This document shows positions 24,523 to 36,429 of a stretch of 64,000 nt of DNA, piece after piece (position 1 is the stretch's first letter; each line of letters begins with the position of its first letter). The notes under the pieces were generated by a model, which saw nothing but the letters and a program-made list of their open reading frames with translations, was not told where the DNA came from and ran no database searches. Position numbers and translations under genes: made by a program. The stretch is taken from contig RQTK01000214.1 of the NCBI GenBank assembly GCA_003991915.1, positions 211,210 through 275,209 on the forward strand. Direction: 5' to 3'. Source of the DNA: Elysia chlorotica. Lineage: Eukaryota > Mollusca > Gastropoda > Plakobranchidae.

Positions 24523-26550
24523 TATAAGATAGTTCCACTAGACACCTCAAAAGTAGTTTTGAGAAAAAAGCGTAGTGTTTGATACGAGCCAAACATATTT
24601 GTTTCATGATTTTTAATTGAAAGCACTGATTGAACGAATTTTTTTTTTCTACTTGTGCGTGATGACATAATTTATAAGGTACTCAAGGCATTTGGCTTGT
24701 CAAAAACAAGATCTTAAGAAGTCAGATGCTTCTAGATATTAAATAAGGGTTTAAAAAAATAAACACTTTAAAACTAAAGAATCCTTTGCTAAAATATGTC
24801 TATCATTCCTCTCACACTGAACAATGGGCTTCCTTTTTCTTCATAAGGAATGGGATATCCCAAGGGGTTTTATTACCTAATCTGATACTTGTTCTGAATT
24901 GAACTCATAAGACTTTAAAAACCAAGTCTCTAGAGCCATAAAATTTTTAATTCCTATACCATTTGCTGCTTTGAGGTTTGACCATAATTGATCATAGCCC
25001 AGAAAGATAAATGGAAAAGTTAGCTATTTGTTCCATGAAAATGACTTTTGTGACAGGTTTTCCCCACAACACCAACAGATTAATTATCTGATTCTAAACC
25101 TGGCACATCTGGCAGATCATTCAAAGCTTCAAAACAAACAAACAGGACTCCACCATTACATATGAATTGAATATCAAAAGCTTAAAGTGTCACCTAAAGC
25201 CTGTGTTTATCAGTAACCTTCCAAGTTCTAGTCCTTTGAGAGGCAGAATTTTAAAACTTTTGTAGCTTTTCAAAATCCCCCCACCTGATACTTAGAGAAA
25301 GAGCCATTTTGATAGGGAGGCAGGTAACTCAAGGTGATGCATACAATGTTTTAGGGCTACAGTCACTATCCTTGTCTTTGGCAATAATCCGCGAAGATTT
25401 ATTTCATGCCACTAACAATTGCCCATTCAGACTACAAAGAAACATTTATAATTATAAATCCAGACAGGTGCTGAATGCAAAGAGATGAAAGGTTCATAAG
25501 AAAAGTAGAAAAGAACTCGAATACAACGAACTTGTTCTCAAAGAAAACATATTCAACGAAGATATAAAAATCCAGAACCAGAGGTGTAGGCGGGATATCA
25601 AATTTGCATACTAATTACAAGACACTCTAAAACTAGTTTAAAATTTGACAAAAATTCTCCTGTAGGCCAAACTGATATTATGTAGAGTAGTCTTCAGTAA
25701 AAGTTAACAACGACGAGCAGCAAGGTAAGAGGAAGGAGGAGAGGGGAGAAGGAATGGCAGTCGATGAACCACCACCAGCTTGATCAAAGAGAAAAGGCTG
25801 CCATTAATATTGTGGGATGTGTGTGTGTGTGTAAGTGTAGTTAAGAAAGAAGAGGTAAAAGGTAAGTTGTAGGTAGAAGCTGGGTGTGTCGTTGCCTGAA
25901 CACCATCTAAATACAATCATGTAATATAGGTCTATGGAGGCACTACAGAGCAACACTTGGCTTCAACAAAATATGCATCCAATAAACTATTAATAGTAAA
26001 CGAGTTAATTCACTGAGACAGGGTGTACTGTACATTAAATAGCTTTATATGTTATAGAAATTTAGGGAAAAAAAAACATTTTAGCGGTATCTTAAGATAC
26101 TTTTTAGGATATGCCTTAACCCAGAACTAATGTGGGGTGAATCAGAATATTTTCTTCAAGGGGAAAACCATAAGTCTAAATTTAATAAATCCACCTCCTA
26201 GGACATAAAACCAAACTATAAGATACTATAAAAAAAAAAGTTAAAAGTAAACAACGAAAATAAGAGATATCTTTTCTCATTGATTTACACACTGAACCAT
26301 TCCATCCTTTCATTAAAATTTTACCTACTAAAACCTAAAAAAGAAAAAAAAATTTCATATCTAAGTGAGCACTTTCTTTTCCTCTGAGTCCAATCCAAAA
26401 TATCCTTATGTCCTGTGGAAAAAAAAGGAAAACGGTTAAGACTGACTTTTTAATATCTGAACTTCTTCCATGGGTTTTTTTCACAAAAGTGCACAAAAAT
26501 TCCTAAGGTCTAAAATGGAATTTAAAAAAATTTAATAAAAACAAAATGAC
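24523..26550. other. region downstream of the unrecognised gene, possible 3' UTR
   Basis: It is AT-rich with no other gene. A minus-strand AATAAA is at 25398-25403. Transcript data would be needed to set the 3' end. Confidence 0.3.
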
Positions 26551-26633
26551 TTACGTCACTTCATCTTCATCAATCACTATAGGTGCGGAGGAATTGCCAA
26601 ATGGAAAAGACGATGTCATGGTTGCTAAAGCAT
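26551..26633 (-). CDS. terminal coding exon with candidate SUMO-interaction motif
   Basis: The exon follows the acceptor TTCTTACAG and ends at TAA. It encodes 26 residues ending PIVIDEDEVT. A hydrophobic IVI followed by DEDE is the classic shape of a SUMO-interaction motif. The exon joins in phase to the coiled-coil exon. No canonical AATAAA is close on the minus strand; the nearest I see is the complement at 25398-25403, which would give a 3' UTR of about 1.15 kb. Confidence 0.72.
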
Positions 26634-26683
26634 CTGTAAGAACAAAAAAAGAAAAGAAAAATATATAAAAAGTTTAATAATTA

Positions 26684-26729
<46 letters not shown>

Positions 26730-29700
26730 TAATAATAATAATTATTATTATTATTATAATGATAAAAGAATTATGATGACCACAAGGTGCATTGTTGGCA
26801 AAATACTGAGATTCCTTCGAGTTTTAGGATTACAAACAGTTTAAAGCTAGCTGTAGTTCTATTAATAACACTTACATTATAATTTTATTGGCCGACAATT
26901 CGAGTATCCCCACGCTTACATCTGTTCTTGTGGGGCCTATTTTTAAAACACTGAGCTTCTTTGATTTTAGTTTCTCTAGCCACTCGAATCTGAATTTATT
27001 TTTCACTATAGCATCTATTTCCTTTGCACGACCATCATTTACTTATCAAGGTCTAGGATTACATTGCCTCTGTGTCCAATGTTCTAATATAAATATATTT
27101 GGGCCATTTTAAGACTAATACTGCCAATAAAAAAATTAAGTATCAGCTATCATATTCAAAACATGTACCCAAGATTAGGAAGCAAATAGAATCTGGATGA
27201 AGCACAGTACATTGGACTTGTGATTCTCCATTTTGATTTATCTGGCTCTGGTCCATACCTTCTAAATGTTTTGACACCTTTTCAGCTTTGTCCTTAGCAG
27301 TTTTTGTCACTGCCAATTCATTTTTCACAGCTGTTAAGTCCCCTCTGACTGCAGTCAATTCGTTCCTGAGTTTCATCACAATACCTTAAATGAGAGAAAG
27401 GTATGTATTTCAACTCTTTTTTCACATTTAATAAACACTGACAATTTTGAGGTTCAAAATTACATAAACACAACAAAACACATGGTGTTAAAGCAATTAC
27501 AGAGGTATAAGATTTATCTAGCAACTAGCGAGCAATTTCTTATCGCAAAAAAAGTGTCACACTTAAGCTAATTAAAAAATAAATTAAGGGTAATAAAGAA
27601 CATGTACATTATTTAGCTCAAATATAAAAATGAGTGTTAATGTTTAAATTCTTTTTCTTTTATTACATTTCCTTCAAACGCCCAGTCTTTCTACTTTCAT
27701 TTAAAAAATTAAACAGCTTTGTACTGGTATTAGAATGAATGAATAAAAAAAGCTACCAATTAGAGCCCTGTTCCTGTGGCACAACTGAGTGTTGGCTTGA
27801 ACTAAGTATGACTTAGTTTTATCAAAATTCACAGAGGATGGCCCTGAGGATAAAATAAAAAAAACAACACAAGATTAGTAATTTAATGCTACCATTTAGT
27901 TTGATTATAGTTTATGACAAAAGCCCTAAATGTCCAGGTTTCAGCTCTGCTCTGGCAACTGCATTTTTCCCTACTGATTAGGTCTTTGTCCATAAAATAT
28001 GATTGATTCTTAAGTCCACTGCATCCCTTTTCTAGGGATCACCCTGCTGAAAAGAAACTCTCTTAAGACCTGTGAGAAATTAAACTAGGAGAAAGCGAAG
28101 ATTTTTTATATCTGCAAAGGAAAGCTGAAGCTGCGCTATCTTAAACAGTTTGATAAATTATTTATCTTGGTGGAAAATAAAATGATTGATAATATCTGCA
28201 CGTAAACTCTACAGGACCTTTGGGATTAAGATGAGTACAAACTTTTTTCATTTTTTACCTTGCCTTTCCATTGTCTGTCACTCTTTCAGTCAAAAGTAAA
28301 CACTATTATACACAGTGGACAAAACCAACTGGGAAATGCAATTTATAATAAGTATTACAACAAATTCACATACATGGTGTGAATTGGCTATTAGTATAGA
28401 TTTAGAACATAATGTTATAAGGGAAGTCACAATCTACAGCCAATCATTTAGGGCAGATATGAAATAAAATACCTTTATAAATTACCTTTTTTACATGCAT
28501 GTCTGGATTATGACTTAAATCAATGAAAAAAAAAGAACTAACCCATTGGATCACTATTTGCCGAAGAAAAAATATCAATATCATCTGTTGTCCTTTTCAC
28601 TTCATATGTTTTTTCTTGTTTTTTCCCAGCACCTTTGCCTTTTGATGAACTTTTTAGGACTGCCTCTTCTCTGGATGTGTTCTGAAATAACATTTCTTCT
28701 TATATAGTGGGAATGATCCATCGCATCCTATGATCCTTTAAATGTTCAAATCTTGTTATCAAAAGTAAAAACAAAAAGGTTTTAAAGTTTCGATAATGAA
28801 AGAATAATGCATGACATAAATTAAACTAAAAAACAAATTTTCTGTCTTCCTTTGTTTTCATTTAAATTAAATTTGATTCAACTTGATATCATGGAAAACT
28901 TTCTGGGCTCGAATACACATCAATAAGATATTTAAAAACAGGCCTTTAAACTCCACAATTGGACTTGAAGCTTCAATAAAATGCTTTTGGTAGGTATGAA
29001 CGCAAAATATTAGATTCCCTCAGGAAAAGACGAAGGCACCAAAAAGTTGAAACAAAATATCACAGCCAGATCGACCACACACACACACACACACACAAAT
29101 GATTGAAGGTATAAAAAAACAACACATTTCTGCTTGTTTACACAGCAGATACATTGTGGAAAAACATTACACCAGCTAATAAAATAATGATAAATAATAT
29201 ATATTTTAAAAGCCTTTTCCATACATGTCATGAAAAGGGAGATTACACATTAGAAATAATTATCTAATGAGCTAATTTTACAGATAAAGAAAATGTATAA
29301 AAGGTATACCCTGGTGTATAATATACTAAGTATTGAATAAAAAACAAATTTAAAAAAATAGTTTATAATGAGCATTAAAGGGGAAGACTGCAGAGGTAAA
29401 AAAAAATGTAAAAGCTTTCTGAAAAAAAAAATGTAGAAAAATGAATCAGTAAATAATATTTTAACTGTCTAAGTGCTATCAATTATGTGGGATTAAAAAG
29501 GTTATCATAAATTATATAAAGATTACCATAAAAATGTGTTGTTTTCCCCCCTCAGTAAAACGTACATAGTTGGTAGTGTCAAAAGCACAAAGTAAAGAGT
29601 TAGCCTTGTACTATACTTAAAAAGAACATCAGATAATTATCTTATGGTTTCAGTTTACTGAATATCGTCACGGAGCTATGGTTATGACATAAGTGAGTGC

Positions 29701-32700
29701 CAAAATGCAATTGATATATGGTGAAAATTAGATAGATCCAACTAAGTTTACAGTTTAAAAGTATGCCCTGATAGGTTTTGTGCTTATAACTATTTTAAAG
29801 TTGTGCCCAACTTGAAGCAGAAATAAATAAATAAAACAGTTTCTATTGATTATCTCAAAAGTAGCAAAAATGACTCACGCCAAAATTGTATCACATTAAT
29901 ATATTTATTTTATCTTCCGATAATGATATCCTTACGGTTACCTCATTTGTGTTTGATCCTGTGACATCCAAGACGAGTGTTGAAGCCATAGTGTCAGCTG
30001 AGCTGTGGGACTGTGGGCTTGAGGAAACTGGATGTTCACTGCCTGACTGTTCTGCAATCAAACTAGAGTTGACAGCCTTTCCTTTCCCTGAACTGAGTTG
30101 GTTGACAGTCTTGGTCGAAGTGGAACTTGTTATCAGAACATTTCCTTTGGTAACTTTAGGCGATACATCCATGTCAATTTGCAGTCGTGGCTCAGAGGAA
30201 TCTAAGTCACTTTCTGATGAGTTGCCGCATTTGAGAGAGGTGGCAGATCCAGTACTCGTTTTGGGCTGTTTGGCTGCTCTACAAGAAGTCTGTTCATCAA
30301 CGATTTCTTGCTTCAGACACGGTCTGTTGGATAGCACGTCTGTTGAATTCTCAAGGTCAGACTGATCATTTGCCCACTGAACACCAATATCCTTTTCCTT
30401 CACTAGACATTCGTGAAAAGAAGAAACTGCAGCAAATTTATCACTTATTTGGTTAAGAAATGCTCCGATTTCAGAGCAACATGAATACACAGTTATATTT
30501 TGGTTGTCAAGTAATGAATTAAAGTCCGAGGAGCCAAAAATTCTGCATAGATCTTCAATTACTAGATAATGTTCATTATTGTGGACATATGACCTTACAC
30601 TGCCCATGAGAGAATTGCAGAGCATCCCAACTTTTGGACCTTCACCATTGTAGCAAATGAGATTTGGATTTTCCTCAACTCTCAAAATAACTAAATCATC
30701 GTCATCATCGTCATTTGCTTTATCTGCTCCATACGCCACAGTACAGTCACTCCTGGCATCCTCATCACCTGCAATTCCTGTTTTCTTAGAACCATTGATT
30801 GCACCATTTTTGTCTTGGCCTGCAGAATGAGCTTGAGATGCTGGGTCCTGCTCATCTGTTGGATCTGACTCTGTTTTTATCCTACCCAGGATTTCCCTCT
30901 GAAAAGTGCGCTTCCTTGATCCAGGTATGTCCTCACAGAGATTAACACGTTGGTCTAAGAGTTCCACAACACAGGAGGCACTGACGCAATTCCTTATGCT
31001 GTACATATGGTGGTAAACACGACGAGCATCTTCTAAATTTATCGTAAGAACCTCAGTATCAATTTTGTATTCATTTTTCTGTAAATAAGAAATAATCTCT
31101 GACAGAGACTTATGTTGCAAGGGTTTTTTCTTTATTCTCAGGGATCTGTCAATGCAGTTATTGACGCTACCCATTCCCTTGTCTGGAAAACATTCAAATT
31201 GAAACTGACACAAAAGGAGCATCTTCTCTCGAGCAGATTTCAGACAAATAAGTTTATGCCCATGGAACATAATATAGTACAAGTCCATTGATGGTTTAGA
31301 AGATACAGTGTCTGCCTCCTCTCTTGGAGATGGCCTGAACTTTTTGACATTTGAAACACCTGTGTCATTTCCATTTTGTTGTGGCGCAATATCATTTGAG
31401 GGAAATGGCTTGTCCTGGGGTCTCCTCAGTGCTTCCTCACTTTGTTGTGGTTGCTGTGAAACAGTACTTGCTTTTGCTGGCCGTTTTAAAAGAGTTGGTG
31501 TTCTTCCAACCACCTGTCCATCTCTCCACATACTTATCACTCTTTCTTTGGCTGTCATTGGCCTCTTATTTTCTAAGGCCATATTTTGATGCTTTGATGT
31601 TGTTAGTGGATGCCATATTGGATTTTTTCCTACAGTCTGTAAATGGGCTTTAGGATTCAATTTTGAACCACTATGGGCAATCCTCTGATTATTGACTTCT
31701 TTGACAACATTGACATTTATGGGCTTTCCTGGTGGCTTTGGGTGTTTTATCTCTCTCTGATCTATAGCAGGATTAGTACCTGATGGAGTTGAATTTTGTG
31801 CTTTTATTTTCTGAACACTGGAGGAAGAATCCAACAAAAATGCTAGACTGTCATGATTTCCTTTGTCTACACTAACAGAGTTTTGGGAACTTTTAGAGAT
31901 TCCTTTCTCCCTTGGAAGATTAGACGACTGAACAGACTGTATTTTTGTTTGATGCGATGTATTGCTAGCTAAGCTAATTTGCTGACTGCCTGATTCCCTG
32001 CTATGGCAGCTACTCATGTTGGAAACTGCTTGAGCATTACTTGCTTTCAATGTTTTTGGTGTGTCTTCTTTGCCCTGTTTGTGAGACACCTGAGAGGGAG
32101 ACTTCTCTGGTTTGTTTTTTGCCATGATTTCTACTGCCTCCTGTTTGATTCTAATTGCTTCTAATGCAGCAGCACGGGAGGAGGATATTGGTGGAGTGGA
32201 ATGAGTTGCAGTTGTTGAAGATGAAGTATGACTGGCAAGAACAGAACTTTGAACAGTTTCTCTCATAGGCCCATTCATATTTGATTTTGGCAATGCTCTG
32301 TCAGACTGTGCAACTCTCATACTTTCTTCAGGATGCTTTGCTTGAATATGAGAAACATTATCATTCACAGCTGCTTGCATGGCCTCAATGTCAGATTGGT
32401 AGGAGGGAACTTGCCCTGCTGGTGGCCCATACCACTGCATAGGCTGCAAAGGAGCTGGTGTGACTAGTGGTGCTGCAGTCCCCTGACCCATAGCTGTGCC
32501 TCTGCCTCTCGTTGACCCCCTACCACGTGCTCTACTAGAAGTAGCTCTTCTGTTTCCTCTAACCCCTCTGTTGACTGTGGTCTGGTTTTGGGGAGGCCCA
32601 CTAGGCTTTATACCGCCCCAGCTTTGACGGGCATTATGTAGTGCAGATTGACGTGACACTTGTTCTGATGGAGAAGTCAAGTTGAAACTTGGCCGTTCCA

Positions 32701-33937
32701 CAGGCCCCCTGTTGTTTAAACCACCAACCACTGAATGGAAGTGGCTTTGAAGTTCTTCATCAAAACCAAATCTGCTGTGAACGTTATTAACAGCAACTGT
32801 TTTAGCACGATGGGTTTCATTGTTTGCAGGTAACCTTGTGGAGGAAACAGGAATAACATTTGATACACTATTAAGTTGTTTTTCTTTTTGCCTTTCAGGT
32901 GCCTTGCTCATGGGGAAAACATCTCTGCTTCCATGATGTGGATCTAGTCTATCCACAACTTGAGTCATTTGATTTATACTTGAAAAATTTTGGGTTGAGC
33001 TATAGACATTGCTGTGAGGAAGTTGGGGATGTGATGAGCTGCCTTGCCTCGCTGCATGATGATTACCATTCAGACCAGTGGTTGCGTATGGGGAAGACTG
33101 CAGGGCAACATGATCTGCTTTAGATGCAGCAGTATACTGCAGATTATTAAAAATTCCTTGGTGAATTTGGGGAGCATGTGGATTAGGATGACTACGCAAA
33201 GAATGGACTTGTGAAGAAATTTTGCTTGGGGCATAGTGAACGCTTTGGCTTTGACTTGCAGATGAAGTGCTCAAAGATGGATGTGCAAACTCACTTGATG
33301 CAGACAAACGTCTCACATGGTTTGTAACTCTTGCATCAGGTGCTGGAGCCATCTGAGAAAACTGTTGTGGCCCAGGTGATGTTTGAGAATTGAGTGGTGT
33401 AAGTCTTTGCATGGGAGACAGAGGTGGGGGGTATGAAGACTGTTGCATTGGTGAAGGATTTGAAGTCCGACGTTGTACTACAACCATGCTTTGATGAGGG
33501 GATGTTTGGGAACATTGAGATGTAGGATTATTGATAGGAGATAATGGAGGGATAGGGGGAATATTCATCGAATTCATCCATTCCATGTGCGAGTTATGAC
33601 CCTGAATTTGATTTGCTTGCGACTGAGACATATACCCCTGATCATGTGCTGGAGCCCGAGTGTGAGTCATACTCTGTTTAGATGGTAATGCTCCCCCATG
33701 TAAAGCACTGTAGGAGCCAATACTGTACTGCTGAGTCTGCATCATTGCCTGCTGATTATGCTGGATCGCTGTATTCGAATGCTGCTGATACTGCTGATGC
33801 TGCACCATTGGCTGTTGGTGAGTCACCAACTGCTGCTGAGAATACTGATTGGCCACATGCCCTCCATAGGCAGGTGGAGGAGGCATATAGTTATTGTTGT
33901 ACATTCCTAAATCAGCAGACATTTGGCTGAAGTTCAT
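26551..33937 (-). CDS. unrecognised Q/S-rich, RG-rich, SUMO-motif-rich protein (5 coding exons, about 1476 aa)
   Basis: Coding exons in transcript order are 33937-29942, 28681-28543, 27843-27757, 27384-27259 and 26633-26551. All junctions are GT-AG and the phases agree (0, 1, 1, 1). I do not recognise the family. Visible parts: a Q/N/H-rich start (residues 1-110); a long S/P/Q-rich disordered stretch; an RG-rich, AT-hook-like patch near 465-480 (RGRGSTRGRG); a globular segment near 884-1000; an acidic run of D followed by LVILRV near 1082; a second globular segment near 1103-1180; a heptad-like coiled coil in exon 4; and the C-terminus PIVIDEDEVT. Acceptor-type sites IKQE, IKTE and LKQE lie near 598, 1019 and 1207. 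I take the ATG at 33937 as the start, because reading upstream in frame through the 5' exon meets a TGA before any ATG. Basic clusters (RIKKKP, SRKRTF) could be nuclear signals. A nuclear or chromatin role is an inference. Confidence 0.85.
26686..26760. repeat. (AAT)n/(ATT)n inverted microsatellite
   Basis: AAT units run directly into ATT units, giving a self-complementary tract within the last intron of the unrecognised gene, about 50 bases upstream of the terminal exon's acceptor. Confidence 0.9.
27259..27384 (-). CDS. coiled-coil exon of the unrecognised gene
   Basis: The 126-nt exon lies between the acceptor CATTTAAG and the donor GAAG|GTATGG. It encodes 41 residues with a leucine/valine heptad pattern (RNELTAVRGDLTAVKNELAV) followed by a lysine-rich stretch. 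A coiled coil, and so oligomerisation, is likely. The frame continues past the donor without a stop for several codons, so read-through is not excluded by frame alone. Confidence 0.75.
27757..27843 (-). CDS. third coding exon of the unrecognised gene
   Basis: The 87-nt exon lies between the acceptor ATCCTCAG and the donor ATTG|GTAGCT. It encodes about 28 residues including KSYLVQANTQLCHRNRALI, probably the start of the helical C-terminal region. The phase agrees with both neighbours. Confidence 0.72.
28543..28681 (-). CDS. second coding exon of the unrecognised gene
   Basis: The 139-nt exon follows the acceptor TTATTTCAG and ends at the donor ATGG|GTTAGT. It encodes about 46 residues that are basic and then acidic (KGKGAGKKQEK followed by TTDDIDIFSS). 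It enters in phase 0 and leaves one base of a glycine codon. The K-rich run could help nuclear import; that is an inference. Confidence 0.75.
29075..29097. repeat. (CA)n microsatellite
   Basis: A short CA run in the first coding intron of the unrecognised gene. Confidence 0.9.
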
Positions 33938-33945
33938 TGTTGAAT
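29942..33945 (-). CDS. giant exon of the unrecognised gene (1332 codons plus 8 nt of 5' UTR)
   Basis: The exon begins after the acceptor TTTGACAG; the ATG follows 8 nt later and the frame stays open for 3996 bases. It encodes the disordered Q/S/P-rich part and both globular segments. The most likely donor is GAG|GTAACC after residue 1332; a second phase-0 donor, ACC|GTAAGG, lies 6 nt further and would add VT. If the intron were kept, the frame would run only 16 more codons to a stop. Long open frames on the opposite strand here are a by-product of the CAG/TCA-rich code. Confidence 0.85.
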
Positions 33946-34893
33946 CTGTCAAAGATATTAAAAGAAAAAAAAGGGAAAAAAAGGTTATATTTTTTTAGTT
34001 AAAACACTATTACAGATTGCAGCTCAACTTTGAAAAAAAAGAAGTATATAAATAAAATTGTTATAAAAAGTTATTGTAAATTTAGTTTTGTAAGTGTAGT
34101 GTATAATTAAAGTATAATTAATAGAACATTACACTGTGATAAAGTCTACATATAGGATGAATGTGTTCTAGCAAGATGGATTTAGTTAAGTCCTTGTGAG
34201 ATGCAAAATGATTTTATAATATAACAACTACAGTATTAAGTTCCTAAGCATACTACAGAACAACACAGGTAGGCTTGTCTTTCAAAGGAAACCAAGGCAT
34301 TAGATCACTCATATGTTAAAAGGACTACATTGGCTTTCAACCATAGCTAAGCTTGGATTGAGTACAAACTTGCCTTGATGTGTCTCGATAGTGCACATAG
34401 CAAATTGCCTCAGAAATTTAAGTTAAATATCTCATCTGATACAACAGAGAGCACTTCAGAAGATTTTGCAGTAACAATAATTTTTTTCATTTTGAATCCT
34501 CAAATCCATCTGAAAGGATGTGTGGTTAGATTCTTTTCTTTCCTTTGCCAGTCATCAGTTGCAAGCTCCTTACTATAATTAGTATAAAAAATTAAGATGA
34601 CTATAACTTGTATCAGCTCAAGACACTAAATTACTCAGACTCACTTGCTAAAAAATGATTGTATGACAATGATTTTAGAAACTACACAACATACTGTGTA
34701 TGATGTGAGTCAGGAAGAGAACAAAGAGTACAATTTTTGTTTTCTATGTAACTCTACTGATCTTGATAAGTAAAAGGTGAGATAGAGTACATTATGAATA
34801 TATTCTGACATTGTTCAGTGCCTACAAACTACTTGTGGTGGAATAATCGTTTTGTAAAAGTAGATTATAAACCATTATCATTATTATATTTAC

Positions 34894-34959
34894 CTGGGTC
34901 ATTAAGTTTAAAGTCACAGAGAGCATCTGTTGGTCAAGTTACAGTGTGTGAACAGCCTG
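34894..34959 (-). other. probable non-coding 5' exon of the unrecognised gene
   Basis: The segment is bounded by a polypyrimidine-AG acceptor (TTTTACTTCAG, with a second CAG 3 nt later) and by the donor CCCAG|GTAAAT. Read in the frame of the main ORF it contains a TGA and then no ATG, so it would be 5' UTR and translation would start in the giant exon. The first exon and promoter are further upstream and not identified. Confidence 0.5.
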
Positions 34960-35249
34960 CTGAAGTAAAAAGACTAGATTGTGAAAAATAATATGATGAT
35001 AAGAGAAAAATTTATAATGTCATAAATTTAGCTCCGTCCTGATCTGGAATTGATAATTATACAGAGTAATGTAATTATAAAACCTGATTACAATTATAAT
35101 GATATCTTCATCATTAATTTCAACGTAAGAATGAGAGAAATTAGTCAAAAGATTTATCTAGAGACTTAGCCTTGCTTGAAAAGAAAAATGAATATTTGCT
35201 ACATACCGTACAGAATATATTACTTTCCACAAAGATCTAGTACTCTTTT

Positions 35250-36429
35250 CAGATTTAACCTAAATTCAAGATAATCAGATTAAAGATGAGGTAGGAGTTC
35301 ATGCAGGGAGCCAAACTAAATTCTTATGATTATAAGATCGTTGACAGATGAATCAAGTAAGAATCTTGACAGTGGAGCCCAAACAAATGTGATTTTGCTG
35401 GACTTTGCAATTAATTAATCCTGGGGCCATGTCTCTTCTTGGGATATATCAACCATCTCCCCAACCAGGTTAAATCAAACACCAGGCTCTCTATTGACAA
35501 CACAGCCATCGATCGCAGAGTTCAAATTCTTGAGTACCAGAGACAATTAAGGGCGAACCTGAGAACAACATTGGGATATGTGTTTTCATCCCAACAAATA
35601 CCAAGTCATGTAGGTCACCAGAAGCAGTACCAAAAAGGACTCATCATATTATCTCCATGGCCAGAAGCTACAAATTGGGAATATGGTCACATACCTTGAT
35701 GTAACTTCCCAGTCAAAAGGAGAATGAGGACAGCACATCAACGATTTGCGAGTTGGTCAGTAACAGAAATAGGCTACTCGGTTTCTGCAACGCAACCTGA
35801 AGGTTCATTCAAGGATCATCGAAGACCAAGCATTCAACTTTCAAGATGCTTCTACTTCCAAAACTAAAATATATGGAGCTACAATATGGGACCCTTACAA
35901 AAAGGAAGATACTGCCGCATTAGAAAGAATCCAAAGACGTTCAGCCCGTATTGTTACAAACCGACAAAGAAACACTATCAGTGTGGGTGACGTGCTCGAA
36001 ATTTTAAACTCCCCTCTTTAAAATCCTTAACGGCAGTGCCAATGTAAAGTGCAATGAACTACAGCAAGTTGTGACACATGCCAAGCACAAAAAGTTTCAA
36101 ACAGATGATTAGAAAAAATCCCCTGCATGAAAGAACTTCGATCACAATTCTTCTTCACAAAAACAGTGCTAAAATGGAACGACCCCCCCCCCCCCCCCCC
36201 TCCAGCATACTGTGCATGCCTCAAGTGCCAAGGCTTTCTAGAGAAAATATCAAAGACATTGACAAATTTTTGTTTTAAAAAAGAAAAAAAATGTAATTAA
36301 ATATAATTTGACATTTGCGAAAAGAAAAGGGGAAAAAAAATGTATGTATAAAATAATATGTAAATTACAAAAATAATTATAAGTGTCTGTGAACCAGACC
36401 TGGAAGTAATAAAGCCTGCTAATAATATT
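35250..36429 (+). mobile_element. decayed LINE (non-LTR retrotransposon) reverse-transcriptase fragment
   Basis: Recognisable translated pieces in order are LDSGAQTNVILLDFA (35360-35408), YINHLPNQVKSNTRL (35443 on), GATIWDPYKKED-type and IQRRSARIVTNRQRN (35880-35970), and the KQMIRKNPLHERT segment (about 36096-36140). They match the C-terminal half of jockey/CR1-type reverse transcriptases. The catalytic FADD box reads SIDN, a deletion follows LLDFA, and the frame is broken several times, so it is dead. A poly-C run (36183-36200) sits inside. The 3' end near AATAAAGCCTGCTAATAAT is a guess. Confidence 0.75.

Noticed and set aside
29886-30365. 159-residue open frame on the plus strand
   Set aside because: It is antisense to the giant exon and explained by that exon's codon composition.
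31308-31653. Two plus-strand open frames of 93-100 residues
   Set aside because: They are antisense shadows of the giant exon; no independent start or splice signals.
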